Shown piece by piece: positions 12,306 through 21,092 of a stretch of 64,000 nucleotides of DNA (positions are counted from its first letter, which is position 1; every line of letters begins with the position of its first letter). The notes under the pieces were generated by a model, which searched no databases, was not told the DNA's origin, and was given only the letters and a program-made list of their open reading frames with translations. Location of the stretch: the NCBI GenBank assembly GCA_004144865.1, contig SEAY01000028.1:1-64000 (forward strand), given 5' to 3'. This stretch comes from Comamonadaceae bacterium. Lineage in GTDB: Bacteria; Pseudomonadota; Gammaproteobacteria; Burkholderiales; Burkholderiaceae_C. The position numbers and the translations under genes are program-made.

Positions 12306-13795
12306 AGATCCTCTTTGCGACGCCGGAGTGCGCGCCCTACGTGAAGACCGGCGGGCTGGGCGACGTCAGCGCGGCGCTGCCCGCCACGCTGGCGCGCCTC
12401 GGCCACGACGTGCACATCCTGCTGCCGGCGTACAAGGGCATGAAGGTCGCCGGCGAGATCGGCGACGGCGTGGAATTGCCGCCTTACGGTCCCTGGCCGG
12501 CGGCGCAACTCGTGCCGGTGAAGCTTCCCAGTGGCGTCACCCTGCTGCTGCTGGCGTGTCCCAGCCTGTACCAGCGCCCGGGCGGCCCGTACGTGGACAG
12601 CAGCGGGCGCGACTACCACGACAACGCCATGCGTTTCGGCATGCTGTCGCGCGTGGCGGCGCTGCTGGGCACCGTGCATTCGCCCCTGCGCGGGTGGATC
12701 GCCGACGTCGTGCACGCGAACGACTGGCCCTGCGCACTGGCGCCGCTGTACCTGGCGCAGCACCGCCTGATCAGTCCGGAGGACAAGACCGCGGGCAGCG
12801 TGCTCACCATCCACAACCTGGCTTTCCAGGGCGTGTTCCCCATGGGCAGCGCCGACCTGCTGGGCGTGCCGCTGCACTGGCGCGGCATGGACGGCGTGGA
12901 GTTCTGGGGCGACCTGTCGATGCTGAAGGCCGGCATCCAGTTCGCCGACGCGATCACCACCGTGAGCCCCAGCTATGCGCGCGAGATCCAGACGCCGGCG
13001 CACGGCGTGGGCTTCGACGGCATCCTGCGCGCGCGCGCCGCGCGGCTGCACGGCATCCTCAACGGCATCGACACGCAGCAATGGGACCCGGCCAGCGACC
13101 CGCTGCTGCCCGCGCACTTCAGCCGCGAAAACCTGCAGGGCAAGGCAGCCTGCAAGGCGGCCTTGCAGGCCCGCGTGGGATTGCCCGCCGACGCCAAGGC
13201 CATGGTGCTGGCGATGGTGAGCCGCCTCACGCCGCAAAAGGGCGTGGACCTCGTGCTCGGCGCCTTGCAGCGCATCGTCTCGGCGGGGGCGCAGCTGGTC
13301 GTCCTGGGCAGCGGCGAGCCGGCGCTGCAGCAGGCGCTGCGCGATGCAGCCAGGAAGCACCCGAAGCACATCGCGGTGACGCTCGGCTTCGACGAGGCGC
13401 TGGCGCACTTGATCGAAGCCGGCTCGGACGCCTTCCTGATGCCTTCCCGCTTCGAGCCCTGCGGCCTCAACCAGATGTACAGCCAGGCCTACGGCACGCT
13501 GCCCATCGTGGGACCGGTGGGCGGACTGCTCGACTCCGTCACCGATGCGAGCGCCGATCCGGCGCGCGGCACCGGCTTCATCATGACCGGGTGCGATGCC
13601 GCCGGCCTCGACGACGCACTGGCGCGCGCATTCCGTGCCTGGCGCGAGCCGCAGAAGTGGCGCCGCATCCAGGCCAACGGGATGGACCGGCACTTCGGCT
13701 GGGACGACAGCGCGATGCAGTACCTCGAGGTGTACCAGCGCGCCATGCTGGAGGCGGTGGACGCCGCCGCGGTCAGCGGTACTTCGCCGCGGTGA
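12302..13795 (+). CDS. glgA: glycogen synthase (ADP-glucose-dependent)
   Basis: GT5 glycosyltransferase that elongates alpha-1,4-glucan from ADP-glucose. The frame in the track runs back to 10559, but the start is the ATG at 12302 (MKILFATPECAPYVKTGGLG), overlapping the fusion-gene stop as ATGA. The N-terminal KTGGLGDVSAALP motif binds ADP-glucose. The C-terminal PSRFEPCGLNQMYSQ segment carries the retaining-GT-B glutamate. At 497 residues it is of normal length. It is the last gene of the operon, and its 3' end overlaps the convergent DM13 gene by 23 bases, leaving no room for a terminator outside coding sequence. Confidence 0.95.
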   Translation: MKILFATPECAPYVKTGGLGDVSAALPATLARLGHDVHILLPAYKGMKVAGEIGDGVELPPYGPWPAAQLVPVKLPSGVTLLLLACPSLYQRPGGPYVDSSGRDYHDNAMRFGMLSRVAALLGTVHSPLRGWIADVVHANDWPCALAPLYLAQHRLISPEDKTAGSVLTIHNLAFQGVFPMGSADLLGVPLHWRGMDGVEFWGDLSMLKAGIQFADAITTVSPSYAREIQTPAHGVGFDGILRARAARLHGILNGIDTQQWDPASDPLLPAHFSRENLQGKAACKAALQARVGLPADAKAMVLAMVSRLTPQKGVDLVLGALQRIVSAGAQLVVLGSGEPALQQALRDAARKHPKHIAVTLGFDEALAHLIEAGSDAFLMPSRFEPCGLNQMYSQAYGTLPIVGPVGGLLDSVTDASADPARGTGFIMTGCDAAGLDDALARAFRAWREPQKWRRIQANGMDRHFGWDDSAMQYLEVYQRAMLEAVDAAAVSGTSPR

Positions 13796-14240
13796 TGAAG
13801 CGCGAGAAGGACTCGCACCACACCAGCACGGTGTCGTAGTCCTCCAGCGGCGTGCCGGGGGCGAGCGGCACGATGAAGTTCTCGAAGGTCCGGATGTCGC
13901 CCACCGGCAGCGACGCCGCCTTCACGCGGCGGAAAGCCTCTTCCGTCTCGACGACGCCGCGCACGAGGTACAGCCTGTAGGCCGGGCCCGGCGCCAGGCG
14001 GCCGTCGAAGACGATGGCATCGCGCGTGAGCGTGACCACGCCCTCGCCCCAGTGGAACAGGTCGCTGCCCGCGAGGTCGCGCCGGAAGCGCGCGGTGAAC
14101 ATGCGGTCCCGTGCCGCCGCCTGCACCTCCGCCGCGCTGGGCGCGGGCGGTGCCGAGAGGATGGGCAGCAGGTACACCCCGAGGCCGAACCCCAGGGTGA
14201 ACACCACCAGGTACGACAGCGACAGCAGCAGGATCCTCAT
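13773..14240 (-). CDS. membrane-anchored DM13-domain protein
   Basis: 155 residues. The track begins this ORF at 14435, but the natural start is MRILLLSLSYL at 14240, overlapping the upstream LysR gene stop as ATGA. One N-terminal membrane segment or uncleaved signal (about residues 3-28) is followed by a DM13-like domain ending YDTVLVWCESFSRFITAAKY, with the single conserved cysteine of that domain. DM13 domains have been proposed to take part in redox or electron transfer; the function here is unknown. Coupling to the LysR gene suggests the two are co-expressed. It converges on glgA with a 23-base overlap. Confidence 0.72.
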   Translation of the reverse strand: MRILLLSLSYLVVFTLGFGLGVYLLPILSAPPAPSAAEVQAAARDRMFTARFRRDLAGSDLFHWGEGVVTLTRDAIVFDGRLAPGPAYRLYLVRGVVETEEAFRRVKAASLPVGDIRTFENFIVPLAPGTPLEDYDTVLVWCESFSRFITAAKYR

Positions 14241-15151
14241 GCGGCCCCCACGATGCGTTCGCCCGCCACGTTGTCCCCGAGGAAATCGAGGAAGCGGCGG
14301 ACCGCAGGGACCATACCACGGCGCGACGGAAACACCGCGAGGACCATCGCCACCGGCGGCGCCCACCCGCGCAGGACCGGCACCAGCTCCTGCCGCCGCA
14401 ATTCCTCGGTGCACATGTAGTCCGGCAGCACGCACATGCCGGTGCCCTGCGCCACCGCGTATTTCAGCGACAGGAGGTCGTTGGCCGTGTACACCGGGTG
14501 GTGCTGCAGTTCGAACTCCGCGTCGCGCGGGCCCACCAGCCGCCAGCTCGCGCGCCCGTCGGCGGCGTTCATCGCCACCGTCGGAAGGTGGTGCAGCTCC
14601 TCGGGCGACGCGGGCTGGCCGAAGCGTTGCAGCAGTTGCGGGCTGGCGACCAGCACGCCGTGCGTGCGCCCGAGGTTCTTCATGACGAGGCTGCCGCCGT
14701 CGTCCAGGCTGGCGCGCACGCGCAGCGCCACGTCCACGCCTTCCTGCACCAGGTCGACGACGCGGTTGGTCACCTGCATGTCCACGCGCACCTGCGGGTG
14801 CGCGGCCAGGAAGCGCGGCAGGATGGGGCCGATGGTGGTCTGCGCCAGCGTGACCGGACAGGTGACGCGCACGGTGCCGCGCGGTTCGGTCTGCACCTGC
14901 GCCACGGCCTCGTCGGCGGCTTCGGCCTGCTCACGCATCGCGACGCAATGGCGGTGGTAGATCTCGCCGGCCTGCGTGAGGGACAGCTTGCGGGTGGTGC
15001 GCTGCAGGAGGCGCACGCCGAGCCGTGCTTCCAGGTCGGCCACGCGGCGCGACAGCTTGGACTTGGGGATGTGCAGTGCCCGCCCCGCCGCCGCGAAACC
15101 GCCGTGGTCGACGACCTCGGCAAAGAAGAGCATGTCGTTCAGGTCCTGCAT
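14237..15151 (-). CDS. LysR-family transcriptional regulator
   Basis: 304 residues. The N-terminal winged helix-turn-helix (about residues 3-62, GFAAAGRALHIPKSKLSRRV) is followed by the type 2 periplasmic-binding effector fold (from about residue 90, PRGTVRVTCPVTLAQ). It is transcribed away from the azoreductase gene, with 77 bases between the starts. By the usual LysR arrangement it may control that gene as well as itself. Its stop overlaps the start of the DM13 gene. The effector is not predictable; CrgA/PecT-like features and the azoreductase partner would fit a quinone, aromatic or oxidative signal, but that is inference. Confidence 0.9.
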   Translation of the reverse strand: MQDLNDMLFFAEVVDHGGFAAAGRALHIPKSKLSRRVADLEARLGVRLLQRTTRKLSLTQAGEIYHRHCVAMREQAEAADEAVAQVQTEPRGTVRVTCPVTLAQTTIGPILPRFLAAHPQVRVDMQVTNRVVDLVQEGVDVALRVRASLDDGGSLVMKNLGRTHGVLVASPQLLQRFGQPASPEELHHLPTVAMNAADGRASWRLVGPRDAEFELQHHPVYTANDLLSLKYAVAQGTGMCVLPDYMCTEELRRQELVPVLRGWAPPVAMVLAVFPSRRGMVPAVRRFLDFLGDNVAGERIVGAA

Positions 15152-15178
15152 GATCGTTCCATCGTTGGGACAATCTAG

Positions 15179-15209
15179 TGCAATTTTGCATTCTTATCAA
15201 ACGATCGTT
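15179..15209. promoter_or_regulatory. inverted repeats between lysR and azoR (candidate LysR operator)
   Basis: The short divergent intergenic region contains TGCAATTTTGCA (15179-15190, arms matching 5 of 6) and the perfect palindrome AACGATCGTT (15200-15209). A related half, GATCGTT, lies nearer the LysR start. Dyads of this kind are typical of LysR sites, but neither is a proven operator. Confidence 0.4.
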
Positions 15210-15228
15210 GCACCCTCATACTTGAAGC

Positions 15229-15870
15229 ATGAAACTGCTGCACATCGACTCCAGCCCGCTGGCCGCGAACTCCGCCTCCCGCGAACTGACCCGCCGCGCC
15301 GCCGCCCAATGGCAGGCCGCCCACCCCAACGTCGAAGTCGAGTATCTCGACCTCGTGGCGGATGCGCCGTCGCACCTGGCGCACGACTCGCTGGGCTTTC
15401 GCCTGGGCATTGCCGCCGAAGGGCTGACCGACGCGCAGCAGGGCGAGAACGCGCTGTCCGAGAAGCTGGTGAGCCAGTTTCTCGCCGCCGACGTCGTGGT
15501 GCTGGGCGCTCCGATGTACAACTTCTCGGTCCCCTCCCAGCTGAAGGCGTGGATCGACCGCATCGCGCAGGCGGGCCGCACCTTCCGCTACACCGAGAAG
15601 GGACCGCAGGGCCTGGCCGGCGGCAAGACGGTCGTCATCGTGTCCACGCGCGGCGGTGCCTACGGGGACGCATCGGTGATGGACCACCAGGAGAGCTACC
15701 TGAAGGCCGTGCTGGGCTTCTTCGGCGTCACGGACATCCGCATCGTGCGCGCCGAGGGACTGGCGATGGGCGACGCGGGCAAGGCGCAGGGCATGGAAGC
15801 CGCGCAGCGCGCGATCCAGGCGCTGACGCCGGAAGCCGCGAACGAGGGCCAGGCAGCCCTGCGCGCCTGA
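15229..15870 (+). CDS. azoR: FMN-dependent NADH-azoreductase / quinone reductase
   Basis: 213-residue flavodoxin-like protein that reduces azo compounds and quinones with NADH and FMN, probably a detoxifying quinone reductase. It begins [11 protein letters not shown] (FMN phosphate loop) and has the family motif [18 protein letters not shown] around residues 95-112, followed by [11 protein letters not shown] and the TRGGAYG loop. Length matches E. coli AzoR. It is divergent from a LysR regulator. Its stop lies six bases from the convergent sulfate-binding protein stop. Confidence 0.92.
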   Translation: MKLLHIDSSPLAANSASRELTRRAAAQWQAAHPNVEVEYLDLVADAPSHLAHDSLGFRLGIAAEGLTDAQQGENALSEKLVSQFLAADVVVLGAPMYNFSVPSQLKAWIDRIAQAGRTFRYTEKGPQGLAGGKTVVIVSTRGGAYGDASVMDHQESYLKAVLGFFGVTDIRIVRAEGLAMGDAGKAQGMEAAQRAIQALTPEAANEGQAALRA

Positions 15871-15876
15871 GTCGCC

Positions 15877-16899
15877 CTATTTCTTCGTGTAGATCTGGTC
15901 GAACGACCCGCCGTCCGCGAAGTGGGCGCGGGTCGCCGGCTCCCAGCCACCGAAGGCCTGGGCTATCGTGAACAGCTCCAGCTTTGGGAACTGCTTCGCG
16001 TACCTGGCCTGCGCCTTCTGCGACACGGCCGGCCGGTAGAAGTGCTTGCCGGCGATGTCTTGGCCTTCCTCGGAGTACAGGTACTTCAGGTATTCCTCGG
16101 CCACGGCCCGCGTGCCCTTGCGGTCCACGACCTTGTCGACCACGGCCACGGCGGGTTCTGCCAGGATGCTGATGGAGGGCGCGACGACGTCGAACCTGGC
16201 GCCGAACTCCTTCTCCAGCAGCCAGGCCTCGTTCTCCCAGGCGATGAGCACGTCGCCCTGGTTGCGCTGGGCGAAAGTGATCGTCGATCCGCGCGCGCCC
16301 GTGTCCAGCACCGGCACGTTGCCGTACAGCCTCGCCACGAACTCCTTCGCCTTCTCGTCGCCGCCGTACTTGCGCTTCGCGTATTCCCAGGCCGCGAGGT
16401 AGTTCCAGCGCGCGCCGCCGGACGTCTTGGGATTCGGCGTGATCACGCTCACGCCGGGCTTCACGAGATCGTCCCAGTCCTTGATGCCCTTCGGGTTGCC
16501 GGCACGCACCACCAGCACGATGGTGGAGGTGTAGGGCGAGGAATTGTGCGGCAGGCGCTTCTGCCAGTCCGGCCTGATCCAGCCGCCGTTCTTCACCAGG
16601 GCGTCGGTGTCGCCGGCCAATGCGAGGGTCGCCACGTCGGCGTCGAGCCCGTCGATGATGGACCGCGCCTGCTTGCCGGACCCGCCGTGCGATTGCTTCA
16701 CCTGGATGTCCTGCCCCGTCTTCGCCTTCCAGTACTTCGCGAACGCGGCGTTGAACTCCACGTACAACTCGCGCGTGGGGTCGTAGGAGACGTTGAGCAG
16801 CTGCAGCGGCTGCGCAATCGAAGGCAGGCCGGTGAGGCCAAGCCCGGCCGCCGCGGCGAGCGCCAGGGGAATCTTGATAAAGTCGCGTCGAAGGCTCAT
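15877..16899 (-). CDS. sbp: sulfate ABC transporter substrate-binding protein
   Basis: Periplasmic sulfate or thiosulfate binding protein, 340 residues. The N-terminus [19 protein letters not shown] resembles a twin-arginine (Tat) signal, RR-x-F-I-K, rather than a plain Sec signal. The mature part has the Sbp/CysP motifs [23 protein letters not shown] and [18 protein letters not shown]. No permease or ATPase gene is adjacent, so the transporter partners must lie elsewhere. It is divergent from yggX with 104 bases between. That gap carries a CATAAG-containing motif also found before cysI, suggesting shared sulfur regulation. Confidence 0.92.
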   Translation of the reverse strand: MSLRRDFIKIPLALAAAAGLGLTGLPSIAQPLQLLNVSYDPTRELYVEFNAAFAKYWKAKTGQDIQVKQSHGGSGKQARSIIDGLDADVATLALAGDTDALVKNGGWIRPDWQKRLPHNSSPYTSTIVLVVRAGNPKGIKDWDDLVKPGVSVITPNPKTSGGARWNYLAAWEYAKRKYGGDEKAKEFVARLYGNVPVLDTGARGSTITFAQRNQGDVLIAWENEAWLLEKEFGARFDVVAPSISILAEPAVAVVDKVVDRKGTRAVAEEYLKYLYSEEGQDIAGKHFYRPAVSQKAQARYAKQFPKLELFTIAQAFGGWEPATRAHFADGGSFDQIYTKK

Positions 16900-16970
16900 G
16901 GAGGCGTCCCGTCGTTGGTGGGCGCATTCTGGGAGCCGCGAAGCACGACTGGAACGACAGAGTTTTCAGT

Positions 16971-16990
16971 TCCATATCCCCATAAGCTAA
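16971..16990. promoter_or_regulatory. candidate CysB-type site upstream of sbp
   Basis: The stretch TCCATATCCCCATAAGCTAA lies between the divergent sbp and yggX starts. Its CATAAGCT core recurs in the cysI promoter region at 18771. Sharing between two sulfur-assimilation promoters is the only evidence; assignment to CysB is inference. Confidence 0.35.
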
Positions 16991-17003
16991 TCAGGAGCCG
17001 TGA

Positions 17004-17276
17004 ATGGCACGCACCGTCCACTGCATCAAACTCGGCCGCGAGGCCGAAGGCCTCGACTTCCCCCCCTACCCCGGCGAACTGGGCAAACGCCTCTACGAGA
17101 GCGTGAGCAAGGAAGCCTGGGCCGGCTGGCTGAAGCACCAGACGATGCTGGTCAACGAGAACCGCCTGAACCTGGCGGACCAGCGCGCCCGCGAATACCT
17201 CAAGCGCCAGATGGAGAACCACTTCTTCGGCGCCGGCGCCGACCAGGCGGCCGGCTACGTGCCGCCCACGCCGTAA
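17004..17276 (+). CDS. yggX: YggX-family iron-trafficking / oxidative damage protection protein
   Basis: 90 residues, full length for the family. It has the N-terminal [21 protein letters not shown] with the conserved cysteine and the [15 protein letters not shown] segment. The family protects Fe-S proteins from oxidative damage and is linked to iron handling. An AGGAG lies 6 bases before the ATG. It is 4 bases upstream of mnmC and probably co-transcribed. Its position between the sulfate-binding protein and the sulfite reductase operon, a heavy user of Fe-S clusters, is suggestive only. Confidence 0.93.
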   Translation: MARTVHCIKLGREAEGLDFPPYPGELGKRLYESVSKEAWAGWLKHQTMLVNENRLNLADQRAREYLKRQMENHFFGAGADQAAGYVPPTP

Positions 17277-17280
17277 GGCC

Positions 17281-18705
17281 ATGATGCAGCCCGCCGCCTG
17301 GGCGGGGCGCGGCCAGTGGCGCATCCTCGCGATGGGCTTCGGGCCGGGCCGCGACTTCCTGGCGGCCTGGGATGCGTGGCGCAAGGATCCGCAGCGCCCC
17401 GGCCTGCTGCACTTCGTCGCCATCGAGCCTCGCCCCGCGGACCCGGCGGACTTGTGCCGCCTCCCGGAGCTGGAGGCGCTCTGCGGGCCACTTCGCGCCC
17501 AGTGGCGAGGACTGGTCCCAGGCTTCCATCGGCTGGCCTTCGAAGGGGGCCGCGTGCTGCTCACGCTGTGCGTGGGCGAGGCGGCTGCCATGCTGCGGGA
17601 GCTCGACTTCCGGGCCGACGGCGTCTTCCTCGATGGCCTCCATCCCACGGACCTTGCGACGCTGAAGGCGATCACGCGGCTGTGCCGCCGGGACGCTAGC
17701 CTTTCCACGCCCGCGGCCGACGCTTCGCTGCGGCAGGACCTGCAGACCTGCGGCTGGCAACTCGAGAGCCCCGTGCCGGGGCGAGACGGGCTGTTCGCGC
17801 GCTACGCGCCCGCGTGGCAGGTGAAGGGCCTGCAGGACGCTACCGCCGTGGTCCCCGGCCATGCCGTGGTGATCGGCGCCGGCCTCGCCGGGGCCGCGGC
17901 AGCCGCCAGCCTCGCGCGGCGCGGCTGGAAGGTCCGAGTCCTCGACGCCGCGGCCGCGCCGGCGTCGGGTGCTTCCGCCCTGCCCGCGGGCCTGCTCGCG
18001 CCCCACCAGTCCCCGGACGACAACCTGCTGTCCCGCCTGAGCCGCGCGGGCGTGCGCCTCGCGCTGCAGGAAGCGCGGCAGCGGCTGGCGGAACGCCTCG
18101 AATGGGAAGCGACCGGCGTGCTCGAATGGCGCGGAGACGACGCCCGCCCGCTACCCGCGTTGGGGGATGCGCTGGGGGTGTGGAGCCGCGAAGCATCGGC
18201 GGCCCAGAAATCGGCGGCGGGCCTCGCGGCGGACACCCCGGCGTGGTGGCACGAGAACGCCGCGTGGATCGAACCCGCCGCGCTGGTGCGCTCCTGGCTG
18301 CGCGAGCCGGGCGTGCAATTCGTCGGCGGACGCCGCGTCGCCCGCATCACGCGCAACGGCCCGGACTGGCAGTTGCTCGATCTGCACGGGAATGCGATCG
18401 CCGAAGCGCCGCTGGTGGTCGTGGCCGCGGCGATCCAGAGCGCACCGCTGCTGGACGGACGCATCGCCCTGCACCCGGTGCGCGGCCAGGTGACGTGGGC
18501 GGCGCACGGCGACGATGCGGCAGCGCTGCCGCCCTTCCCGGTCAACGGGCACGGCCACTTCCTGCCGCGCGTGGGGTCGCGCGGGCTGACCTTCGCGGCC
18601 CTGTGCGGCGAGCTGTTGGCGGCCCGGCTGCACGGCGAACCGCTGCCGGTCGAGGCGCGCCTGGCGCAGGCGCTGGATGCCGCGCGCCAGCTCGGCTCCG
18701 GCTGA
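17281..18705 (+). CDS. mnmC: MnmC-like tRNA wobble-uridine modification protein, shortened methyltransferase domain
   Basis: Bifunctional MnmC converts cmnm5s2U34 to mnm5s2U34 in tRNA through an FAD oxidase domain and a SAM methyltransferase domain. Here the FAD domain is intact, beginning VVIGAGLAGAAAAASLARRG near residue 193. The N-terminal methyltransferase part is only about 190 residues against roughly 250 normally. It starts directly at motif I (LAMGFGPGRDFL) and lacks the preceding 45 or so residues. The usual DGFxPxxNPxxW catalytic segment is reduced to LDGLHPTD. The oxidase activity is likely; the methylation activity is doubtful. It lies 4 bases after yggX. Total length is 474 residues against about 620-670 for full MnmC. 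Confidence 0.8.
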   Translation: MMQPAAWAGRGQWRILAMGFGPGRDFLAAWDAWRKDPQRPGLLHFVAIEPRPADPADLCRLPELEALCGPLRAQWRGLVPGFHRLAFEGGRVLLTLCVGEAAAMLRELDFRADGVFLDGLHPTDLATLKAITRLCRRDASLSTPAADASLRQDLQTCGWQLESPVPGRDGLFARYAPAWQVKGLQDATAVVPGHAVVIGAGLAGAAAAASLARRGWKVRVLDAAAAPASGASALPAGLLAPHQSPDDNLLSRLSRAGVRLALQEARQRLAERLEWEATGVLEWRGDDARPLPALGDALGVWSREASAAQKSAAGLAADTPAWWHENAAWIEPAALVRSWLREPGVQFVGGRRVARITRNGPDWQLLDLHGNAIAEAPLVVVAAAIQSAPLLDGRIALHPVRGQVTWAAHGDDAAALPPFPVNGHGHFLPRVGSRGLTFAALCGELLAARLHGEPLPVEARLAQALDAARQLGSG

Positions 18706-18770
18706 GCCCGCCATTCGGCCTTATCCGGCGACGTGAGCAAACCGCGCGGCAGCCCGCGCCGATCCTCGCG

Positions 18771-18826
18771 CATAAGCTTATCTCCATAAGGCCCGAACTA
18801 AAAAGTAGTTTGGCTCCATAAGACCC
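18771..18826. promoter_or_regulatory. cysI promoter region with three CATAAG motifs (candidate CysB sites)
   Basis: The 170-base gap before cysI is locally AT-rich. It holds CATAAGCTTATCTCCATAAG (18771-18790) and CTCCATAAGACC (18814-18825). CATAAG starts at 18771, 18785 and 18817, and CATAAGCTTAT contains a perfect ATAAGCTTAT dyad. The same core is upstream of sbp. CysB is the expected regulator of such an operon, but no site has been demonstrated. Confidence 0.4.
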
Positions 18827-18875
18827 ATCCCTACAGTCGTGGCTCCGCCCCTTTCGAGGGTGCTTCCGACGAGCC

Positions 18876-20705
18876 ATGTACCAATACACAGAATTCGACC
18901 GGCAGTTCGTGCGCGCGCGCGCCGCCCAGTTCCGCGACCAGCTCGAACGCTGGCAGGCCGGCAAGCTGAGCGAAGAAGAACTGCGGCCCCTGCGTCTTCA
19001 GAACGGCTGGTACATCCAGCGCTATGCCCCGATGGCCCGCATCTCCGTGCCGTACGGCGAGCTTTCGAGCGCGCAGCTGCGTGCGCTCGGCAAGGTGGCG
19101 CGCGAGTACGACCGTCCCGATCCGGAACTGCTGAAGGACGCCCAGGACAAGCAGCTGGCGCTCGGCAGCGTGCCCGTCCCCGGCACCGACCGGCAGGTGG
19201 GCACGAAGCTGACGTACGGCTATGGCCACTTCACGACGCGGACCAACGTCCAGTTCAACTGGATCCCGATCACCCGGGCGGCCGACGTGATGGAGCTGCT
19301 CGCCGGCGTGAACATGCACGGCATCCAGACCAGCGGCAACGCGATCCGCAACATCACCACCGAGGAACTCGCCGGCATCGCCGCCGACGAGATCGCCGAT
19401 CCGCGGCCGTTCGCGGAGATCATCCGCCAGTGGGCTGCGCTGCACCCGGAATTCGCGTTCCTGCCCCGCAAGTTCAAGATCGCGCTCAACGGCGCCAGGG
19501 AAGACCGCGCGGCGCTGGGCTGGTACGACATCAGCCTGCAGCTCGTGAAGAACCCGGCCGGGGCGCTGGGCTTCAAGGTGCTGGTCGGCGGCGGCATGGG
19601 CCGCACCCCGGTGATCGCGACGGCCGTGCGCGAGTTCGTGGAATGGCAGCACGTCCTGAGCTACCTCGAGGCCTGCATCCGCGTGTACAACCAGTACGGC
19701 CGCCGCGACAACGCCTGGAAGGCGCGCATCAAGATCCTCGTGAAGTCCGAGGGCCAGCGCTACATCGACAAGGTGGAAGAGGAATTCCGGCAGATCCTCG
19801 AGATCGACGGCGCCCCCCACACCATCACGCAGGCCGAGTACGACCGCGTGGCCGCCCAGTTCGTCGCGCCCGAGATCCGGCGCCCGCTGCGCGGCTCCGC
19901 CGACGCGCGCGTGCACGAGATCATCCGCGCCGACGCCGAGGCCGATCCGCTGTACGACCGCTGGCTGCAGCGCAACGTGCTGCCGCACCGCAACCCGGAA
20001 CTGCGCGCCGTCCTGCTGTCGTTCAAGCGCCTGGGCCAGAACCCGGGCGATTGCACGGCGGACCAGTTCGATGCGTGCGCCGAGCTCGCGGACCGCTTCT
20101 CCGCCGGGGAGGCGCGCGTCACGCACGAACAGAACCTGCTGCTGCCGTGGGTGCACCAGGACGACCTGCCGGAGCTGTGGGCCGCCGCGCGCAAGCTGGG
20201 CCTGGCCCGGGCGAACATCGGCCTGATCACCGACATGATCGCCTGCCCGGGCGGTGACTTCTGCTCGCTGGCCAACGCGCGCTCGCTGCCGATCGCGGAA
20301 GCGATCACCGAGCGTTTCCAGGACCTCGACGAGGAACACGACATCGGCGAGATCGACCTGAACTTCTCGGGTTGCATCAACTCCTGCGGCCACCACCACG
20401 CCGGCCACATCGGCATCCTCGGCGTCGACAAGGACGGCAAGGAGTGGTACCAGATCACGCTGGGCGGCTCCAATGGCTCCAACCTGTCCGGCCCCGCCAC
20501 GCCGGGCAAGATCGTCGGCCCCTCCTTCGCCAAGGAGGAGGTGCCGGGCGTCATCGAAGCGCTGATCGACGCCTACCGCCAGCTGCGCCAGCCGGCCGCC
20601 GACGGCCGCCTCGAAACCTTCATCGCCACGCTGCGCCGCGTGGGGCACGAGCCGTTCAAGGCCGCCGCCAACGCCGCCCGATTCGTGGAAAGGGAATTCG
20701 CGTGA
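18876..20705 (+). CDS. cysI: nitrite/sulfite reductase hemoprotein (sulfite reductase)
   Basis: Siroheme-[4Fe-4S] enzyme reducing sulfite to sulfide, 609 residues. The cluster ligands are visible as ACPGGDFC (Cys-x5-Cys) and SGCINSCGHHHAGHIG (Cys-x3-Cys). The first ferredoxin-like half includes TNVQFNWI. It heads the operon cysI-DUF934-cysH-cysD-cysN, so sulfite rather than nitrite is the likely substrate. No flavoprotein subunit CysJ is present; a ferredoxin and a ferredoxin reductase follow the operon. The stop overlaps the next gene as GTGA. Confidence 0.92.
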   Translation: MYQYTEFDRQFVRARAAQFRDQLERWQAGKLSEEELRPLRLQNGWYIQRYAPMARISVPYGELSSAQLRALGKVAREYDRPDPELLKDAQDKQLALGSVPVPGTDRQVGTKLTYGYGHFTTRTNVQFNWIPITRAADVMELLAGVNMHGIQTSGNAIRNITTEELAGIAADEIADPRPFAEIIRQWAALHPEFAFLPRKFKIALNGAREDRAALGWYDISLQLVKNPAGALGFKVLVGGGMGRTPVIATAVREFVEWQHVLSYLEACIRVYNQYGRRDNAWKARIKILVKSEGQRYIDKVEEEFRQILEIDGAPHTITQAEYDRVAAQFVAPEIRRPLRGSADARVHEIIRADAEADPLYDRWLQRNVLPHRNPELRAVLLSFKRLGQNPGDCTADQFDACAELADRFSAGEARVTHEQNLLLPWVHQDDLPELWAAARKLGLARANIGLITDMIACPGGDFCSLANARSLPIAEAITERFQDLDEEHDIGEIDLNFSGCINSCGHHHAGHIGILGVDKDGKEWYQITLGGSNGSNLSGPATPGKIVGPSFAKEEVPGVIEALIDAYRQLRQPAADGRLETFIATLRRVGHEPFKAAANAARFVEREFA

Positions 20706-21091
20706 CCGACCGCCTGATCCAGATCCTGCAGGCCGACGACGTGCGGCCGGAGCCCGAACTCAAGGTGCTGGTCGTCGCCAACGACGCCGACGTGGCGGAA
20801 CTCCCGCTCGAAGGCGTGGACCGCGTCGAACTGCACTTCCCGAAGTTCAGCGACGGCCGCGCCTTCAGCCAGGCCTACCTGCTGCGGCGCCGGCGCAAGT
20901 TCACGGGCGACATCCGCGCCACCGGCGACGTGCTGGTCGACCAGCTGGTGCAGATGCAGCGCACGGGGTTCTCCAGCGCGGTGCTGAAGGAGGGCAAGGA
21001 CGCCGCGGATGCGCAGCGCCAGTTCGAGCGCTACGCCGCCTTCTACCAGGCCGACGTGGTCGTGCCGCGGCCCCTCTTCGCGCGGGGCTGA
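20702..21091 (+). CDS. DUF934 protein of the sulfur assimilation operon
   Basis: 129 residues, starting at a GTG that overlaps the cysI stop (GTGA). The track begins this frame at 20372, which is inside cysI and is a shadow. It has the DUF934 core FPKFSDGRAFSQAYLLRRR and RATGDVLVDQLVQMQRTGFSS. The family is almost always encoded next to cysI-type reductases in proteobacteria. Its role is unproven; a structural or assembly partner of the sulfite reductase is plausible. No membrane segment or signal peptide is visible. Confidence 0.85.
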   Translation: MTDRLIQILQADDVRPEPELKVLVVANDADVAELPLEGVDRVELHFPKFSDGRAFSQAYLLRRRRKFTGDIRATGDVLVDQLVQMQRTGFSSAVLKEGKDAADAQRQFERYAAFYQADVVVPRPLFARG

Positions 21092-21092
21092 C

